Assembly (NCBI GenBank): GCA_026003335.1
Contig: BPHB01000001.1
Span: 766,591 to 830,590, forward strand
DNA length: 64,000 bases
Reading direction: 5' to 3'
Origin: Chitinophagales bacterium
GTDB lineage: Bacteria > Bacteroidota > Bacteroidia > Chitinophagales > CAIOSU01
Shown here: one piece after another, positions 57,501 to 63,500 of the stretch
How the letters are laid out: every line of letters starts with the position of its first letter
Position numbering within the stretch: position 1 is the stretch's first letter
Notes under the pieces: model-generated
Database searches by the model: none
Told to the model about the DNA's origin: nothing
The model's input: only the letters and a program-made list of their open reading frames with translations
Position numbers and translations under genes: made by a program

Positions 57501-60500
57501 TCAGACCAATTGAAATTATATGGTAACGTACCACCAGCAACGATAAGATTAATTGAACCATTATTGCCTCCATTGCAACTTACATGCATCAGAGAAGCGG
57601 AAGCATTTAAAACCGCTGGCTGCGTGACCTCATAGGTAGCCACCCTGCTGCAAAGGAAAGCATCTGTCACCGTAACCGTATAAGTACCGACTGTCAGTCC
57701 GGAGATATCCTGAAAAATAGATCCGTTGGACCACATATACGTCAAAGGCAGGGTTCCTCCAGAGACGGAAATATCAATAGCCCCATCGCTACCACCAAAG
57801 CAGCTCACGTTAGTTTTTGATACAAGAGTTATTACCAGCGGAGTAGCTTCCCCTACGGCAATGGAGGCCTGGGCAATACAGTTGTGTGCATCTGTAACGG
57901 TAACAGTATAATTTCCCGCTGAAAGGCCGGTGAGGTCTTCCGTGTTGGCTCCGTTACTCCAGGCATAGGTATATACTGATGTTCCTCCCGATACACTCAA
58001 ATCAATGGAGCCATCGCTGCCACCATTGCAAGAGGCATCTGACGTAGTCCAGCTTAAAGATACCGGTGAGGCAGGTTGCGTTATTGTAATAGTGCCAGGA
58101 GAGGTTGTACAAGCATTGGCATCGGTCACCGTTACCGTATAATTTCCTGCCGTCAACCCGGAGAGGTCTTCTGTGTTAGCTCCGTTTGACCAGCTAAATG
58201 CATAGGGCGGAGTGCCTCCCGAAACTGTTAAGCTGATAGAACCGGAAGAGGCTCCAAAGCATAACACGTCTTGTTTTGCATAGATGATGTTTACCTGAGA
58301 CGGCTCAGAGATCGTTGCCCCGGATGTTATCGTGCATCCCATTGCATCGGTTACGGTAACCGTGTAGTTACCCGCAGTGAGAGAAGAAATATTTTGTGTT
58401 GTTGCCCCATTAGACCAGAGATATGTGTAAGGCGTAGTACCTCCACTTACGGTCAGGGAGACAGAGCCGTTGTTCCCTCCGTTACAACTCACATGCACAG
58501 GCAAATTAGAAGCCGTGAGCAATGCAGGCTGTGTAATCGTTGCTCCTGCTGTGACGGAACAACCGTTCGCATCGCTAACGGTCACCGTGTAGTTTCCTGC
58601 TGAAAGCCCTGAGAGGTCTTCCGTGGTGGCTCCGTTTGACCAACTGAAAACATAAGGCGTAGTGCCTCCGCTCACCGTCAAATCTATAGAACCGTTGTTG
58701 CCGCCATAGCAGCTTACATTGATTTTTGTAGTAGATGCCGAAAGAGCGGATGGCTGGGTAATGGTAGCTCCCGTTGTAAATGTGCAACCGTTCGTATCGC
58801 TAACGGTCACCGTGTAGCTTCCTGCTGAAAGCCCTGAGAGGTCTTCTGTGGTGGCTCCGTTTGACCAACTGAATGCATAAGGCGTAGTGCCTCCGCTCAC
58901 CGTCAAATCTATAGAACCGTTGCTGCCGCCATAACAGCTTACATTGATTTTTGTAGTAGATGCCGAAAGAGCGGATGGCTGGGTAAGGGTGGCTCCCGTT
59001 GTAAATGTGCAACCGTTTGCATCGCTAACGGTCACCGTGTAGCTTCCTGCTGAAAGCCCTGAGAGGTCTTCCGTGGTGGCTCCGTTTGACCAACTGAATG
59101 CATAAGGCGTGGTGCCTCCGCTCACCGTCAAATCTATAGAACCGTTGCTGCCGCCATAACAGCTTACATTGATTTTTGTAGTAGATGCCGAAAGAGCGGA
59201 TGGCTGGGTAAGGGTAGCTCCCGTTGTGAATGTGCAACCGTTTGCATCGCTAACGGTCACCGTGTAGCTTCCTGCTGAAAGCCCTGAGAGGTCTTCTGTG
59301 GTGGCCCCGTTTGACCAACTGTATGCATAAGGCGTAGTGCCTCCGCTCACCGTCAAATCTATAGAACCGTTGCTGCCGCCATAACAGCTTACGTTCACCT
59401 GGCTGGTAGAAGCCGTCAGTGTGGTGGGCTCAGTAATGGTGGTTCCCGTTGTAAATGTGCAACCGTTTGCATCGCTAACGGTCACCGTGTAGCTTCCTGC
59501 TGAAAGCCCTGAGAGGTCTTCCGTGGTGGCTCCGTTTGACCAACTGAATACATAAGGCGTAGTGCCTCCGCTCACCGTCAAATCTATAGAACCGTTGCTG
59601 CCGCCATAACAGCTTACATTGATTTTTGTAGTAGATGCCGAAAGAGCGGATGGCTGGGTAAGGGTAGCTCCCGTTGTGAATGTGCAACCGTTTGCATCGC
59701 TAACGGTCACCGTGTAGCTTCCTGCTGAAAGCCCTGAGAGGTCTTCGGTGGTGGCCCCGTTTGACCAACTGTATGCATAAGGCGTAGTGCCTCCGCTCAC
59801 CGTCAAATCTATAGAACCGTTATTTCCATTGTAACAGCTGACGTTCACCTGAGTAAGTGAAGCAGTAAATAATGCCGGCTGTGTAATAGTAGTAACTGAA
59901 GTTGTTGTGCAGCTGAGGGCATCAGTAACGGTAACTGTATATGTTCCAGCGGAGAGACCGGAAATATCTTGTGCTGCAGAACCGTTGGACCACAAATATG
60001 TATAGGGTGATGTGCCTCCACCTACAGTTAAATCTATGGAACCATTGTTGCCGCCATGGCAACTTACATTTACCTGCGTAAGCGAAGTGCTCAGAAGAGC
60101 TGGCTGTGTAATCGTCCTGCTTAAGGTAGCTGTACAGTTATTAGCATCCGTCACCGTCACTGCATAGCTACCTGCACTTAATCCGGTGATATCTTCTAAT
60201 GTAGAACCATGGGACCACAGGAATGAGTAAGGAGTTGTACCCCCGTTTACCGTTAAATTAATGGAGCCATTACTGCCGCCATAACAGCTCACATTTACGT
60301 GTGTTGCACTGAGGGTTAATGTAAATGGCTGAGTGATAGAAGCACCTGTGGAAGCAGTACAACCATTGGCATCCGTTATTGTTACATTATATGTGCCTGC
60401 AGTTAAGCCGCTGCGGTCCTCCGTAGTTATTCCGCCAGACCATAGATAGGAATAAGGAGCTACTCCCCCGCTTACGGTTAAATCAATGGAGCCATCGCTG

Positions 60501-63500
60501 CCGCCATAACAGCTCACATTAACCTGTGTAAGCGAAGTACTCAGCACAGGAGGTTGTGTAATTTCAACGGAACGGGAAACCGTGCAACTGTTGGCATCGG
60601 TAACGGTAACGGTATATAGTCCAGCAGGAAGGCTGCTGCGATCCTGGGTAGTGTGTCCTGTATTCCATAAATAAGCATAGGGCCCCACTCCCCCGCTTAC
60701 AGTTAAATCAATGGAGCCGTTGTTACCGCCATAGCAATACACATTTACATGCGTTTCACTGGTAGTTAATGTTGCAGGTTGTGTAATTGTTGCGCTCCGG
60801 GTAATAGTGCAACCACGGGCATCCGTCACCGTCACGGTGTAGCTACCTGCAATTAGTCCACTGATATCCTGGGTGGTAGCTCCATTAGTCCAGGCATAAG
60901 AGTAAGGTGGTGTGCCGCCTGTAGGTGTCAGATCAATAGAGCCGGTTGCAGCACCATTGCAAGCTACATTCACCTGGGTGGTGCTGCCTCCCAACGGAGG
61001 TGGCTGAGTTACCGTAGCGTTGGCAGAAGCTGTGCACCCTTTTGAATCGGTTACGGTGACGCTATATGTTCCGGCAGAAAGGACGGAGCGATCTTCCGGA
61101 TCATTCGTACCAGGAATATCAGCCCAGTTGTATGTATAAGGAGCAGTACCTCCGCTGGCGGTAAGATTAATAGATCCATCGCTGCTGCCGAAACAGGTGC
61201 TGACGTTAGTGACGTCAAGGGATGCTGTGAGCTGAGCCGGTTGGGTTATGGTGAACGGAGAGGATGCCGTGCATCCGTTCAGGTCAGTTACCGTGACAGT
61301 ATAGGTACCGGCTATTCTTCCACTGATATTTGCAGTTGTTGCTCCCGTTGACCAGGCATAAGTATAGGGAGCAATACCACCCGAGACAGACGTGGACACA
61401 GCACCGTTATTTCCGCCAAAACAAGAGACATGGGTAATAGAGCCGCCAATGCCAATACTGTTAGGCTGGGTAAGCACAAAAGTATCTACATCCACATACC
61501 CATCAGCATCGGTAATGGTTACGATATAGGTTCCGGCAGAAAGGCCGCTGATATCTTCAGTAGTAGCGCCTGTATTCCACTGCCAGGTATAGGGAGCCGT
61601 ACCACCTGTAGTGGTCAGATCAATAGAGCCATCACTGGCACCATAGCAGCTTACATTTACTCCGTTATAGTTAGACTTTACCCCATTGGATTGTATCACG
61701 CCAATGCGGACTTTCACAAAATTGTATCTGCCACAGGCATCTGTTACTTCCACGATGAGATAGCATTTACTATCGGTATACAATTCGGAGACAGTGAAGT
61801 CCGTAATAGCCGATGCGGGATTGGAAAAGGTTCCTCCGCAAGTGGCTGTCCACTGGTAAGAGTAAGGAGGCGTTCCTTTTGACGCGGTAGCGGCAACGGT
61901 TTGAGGTATTCCTTTGACAAATGTTTTAGGAACATTATGCGAAATAACAAGTCCCTTGTCAATACTGGCCAGAAATAAAAAATTAAAGAATGCCCTTTGG
62001 GCAGCTACCTGGTTTTCCATTGAGCCAGAGTCAAATTCATGGCCGCCCTCATACATTACCATACCATTATTTGTTTTGTCAAAGCCGCGACCGAAAACAA
62101 GTTTGGCTCCATTGCGCGGAGGGCCTCCATCAGCTGTGGACACAGCAGGCGATGCTCCGATATTCCACCTGCCGGTAGTAAGTGGGATATACCATTGCTC
62201 CGATCCGTTGGTAGTTGCCGGAACCATATCGCCTACAAACTGCATAACCGGATGGTCATTAAACTGTGGATTGTAAGTAAAGGGGAGAAGCGGATTTTTG
62301 GGGTGTGATTCGGGAATCAAAGGGCCGCACTTATTGGCACCAAAGCATTGCAGGCCGTTTGAAGAAAGAAAATTCATGCGTTTACTCACATCCAGCGGGT
62401 CACTGATACCTTCCAGCACGCTCACCGCATGGCACCCCGCCCAGATGTAGCCATTGTTGAGCATATTGAAATCAAGCAAATATTTATGCTCTGCCCAGGT
62501 AGGGTCGGCATGCGGAAGCACATAGGTATCTGAGCAATCATTTAAATCGGGGGGAAGACCTACGCTGTAAAAGGAAGACGGTATGCCGGCATTAGTAAAA
62601 TACGGAATGACAAGCCCATCATTCTGGTCATCAATTACCACATTGGTAAAACCGCTAAAAGTGTGAAATATAGGTGCTGCAAAATCAGAGGTAGTGTATG
62701 TGCCCACCACGCCCTGTGCCTGCCAGTATGCAATTCTGGAGGCTACTGCAGGAGTTATCCATTCTTCATCAATGATAAATGCGCTTCCTCTGTAGTTTAC
62801 ACCGTTGTAGGTAAAGTCAATACCGTCTTTTACCTTTCCGGGCCTGATAGACCACCTGACGGGGACCTTGTAGTTTTTTACCAGGTCATACACCATGCCA
62901 TAAGGTTTAAGTCCGTTGGCAAAAGTTTGAGGAGTTACACCCAGATTTACAATAAAGCTACCGCTCCGGATGGTATCATAGGGTGTATTATATCCAATCT
63001 GTACAAAGGCTGTTGCTTTGCACCCTATGGCATCAGTAACTGTCACGATATAAACTCCCGGCAGCACACCTGTGATATCCTCGGCAGTGCTGCCATTAGA
63101 CCATAGATATGCATTAGGTAAATTAGAGCCTGTAACGGTAAGGTCAGCGGCTCCGTCAGCAGATCCGTAGCGGGATGCGTCAGTTTTAGTGATGAACAGA
63201 GACATAGCTGGCGGCTCGGTAATGGTTTGGGGTATAGTAGCCGTAGCGCCTGAATAGTCAGTTACTGTTACCGTGTAGTTTCCAGCTGGTATGCCCGAGA
63301 GGTCTTCAGTAGTTGCACCGTTTGACCAGCTAAATGAGTAAGGAGCGCGTCCACCGGTCACAGTAAGGTCAACTGCACCGGAAGAATCTCCCGCACACGG
63401 GATATTGGTGCCGGAGGATGACAGGCTTAAAGCAGCAGGGGGAAAATCTGCCATCACACGTACATCATCCCAATAGTAATATTCATCATTCGCATTTGTC

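Larger units (their letters stand above)
46090..61690 (-). repeat. 69-copy SprB repeat array, ~225 bp per unit
   Basis: By reading, 69 consecutive units of about 75 residues were counted, following VSCxGGxDGxIxLxVxGG, PYxYxWSNGATTEDLSGL, AGTYTVTVTDANGC and TITQPxxL. Each usually has two Cys (VSC and NGC), which could form one disulfide per unit. Conservation falls gradually from the middle towards the C-terminal end of the array. Confidence 0.9.

Noticed and set aside
58575-59687. Repeated 70-residue minus-strand frames at 225-bp spacing
   Set aside because: Frame-shifted shadows of the nearly identical SprB units.
46090-61690. CRISPR-like or satellite array
   Set aside because: The periodic sequence is entirely coding with 225-bp units and no spacers.
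61430-61882. 150-codon plus-strand frame opposite the giant adhesin, and similar ones such as 46466-46891
   Set aside because: Antisense to well-supported repeat and domain coding sequence; no start context or recognisable motif.
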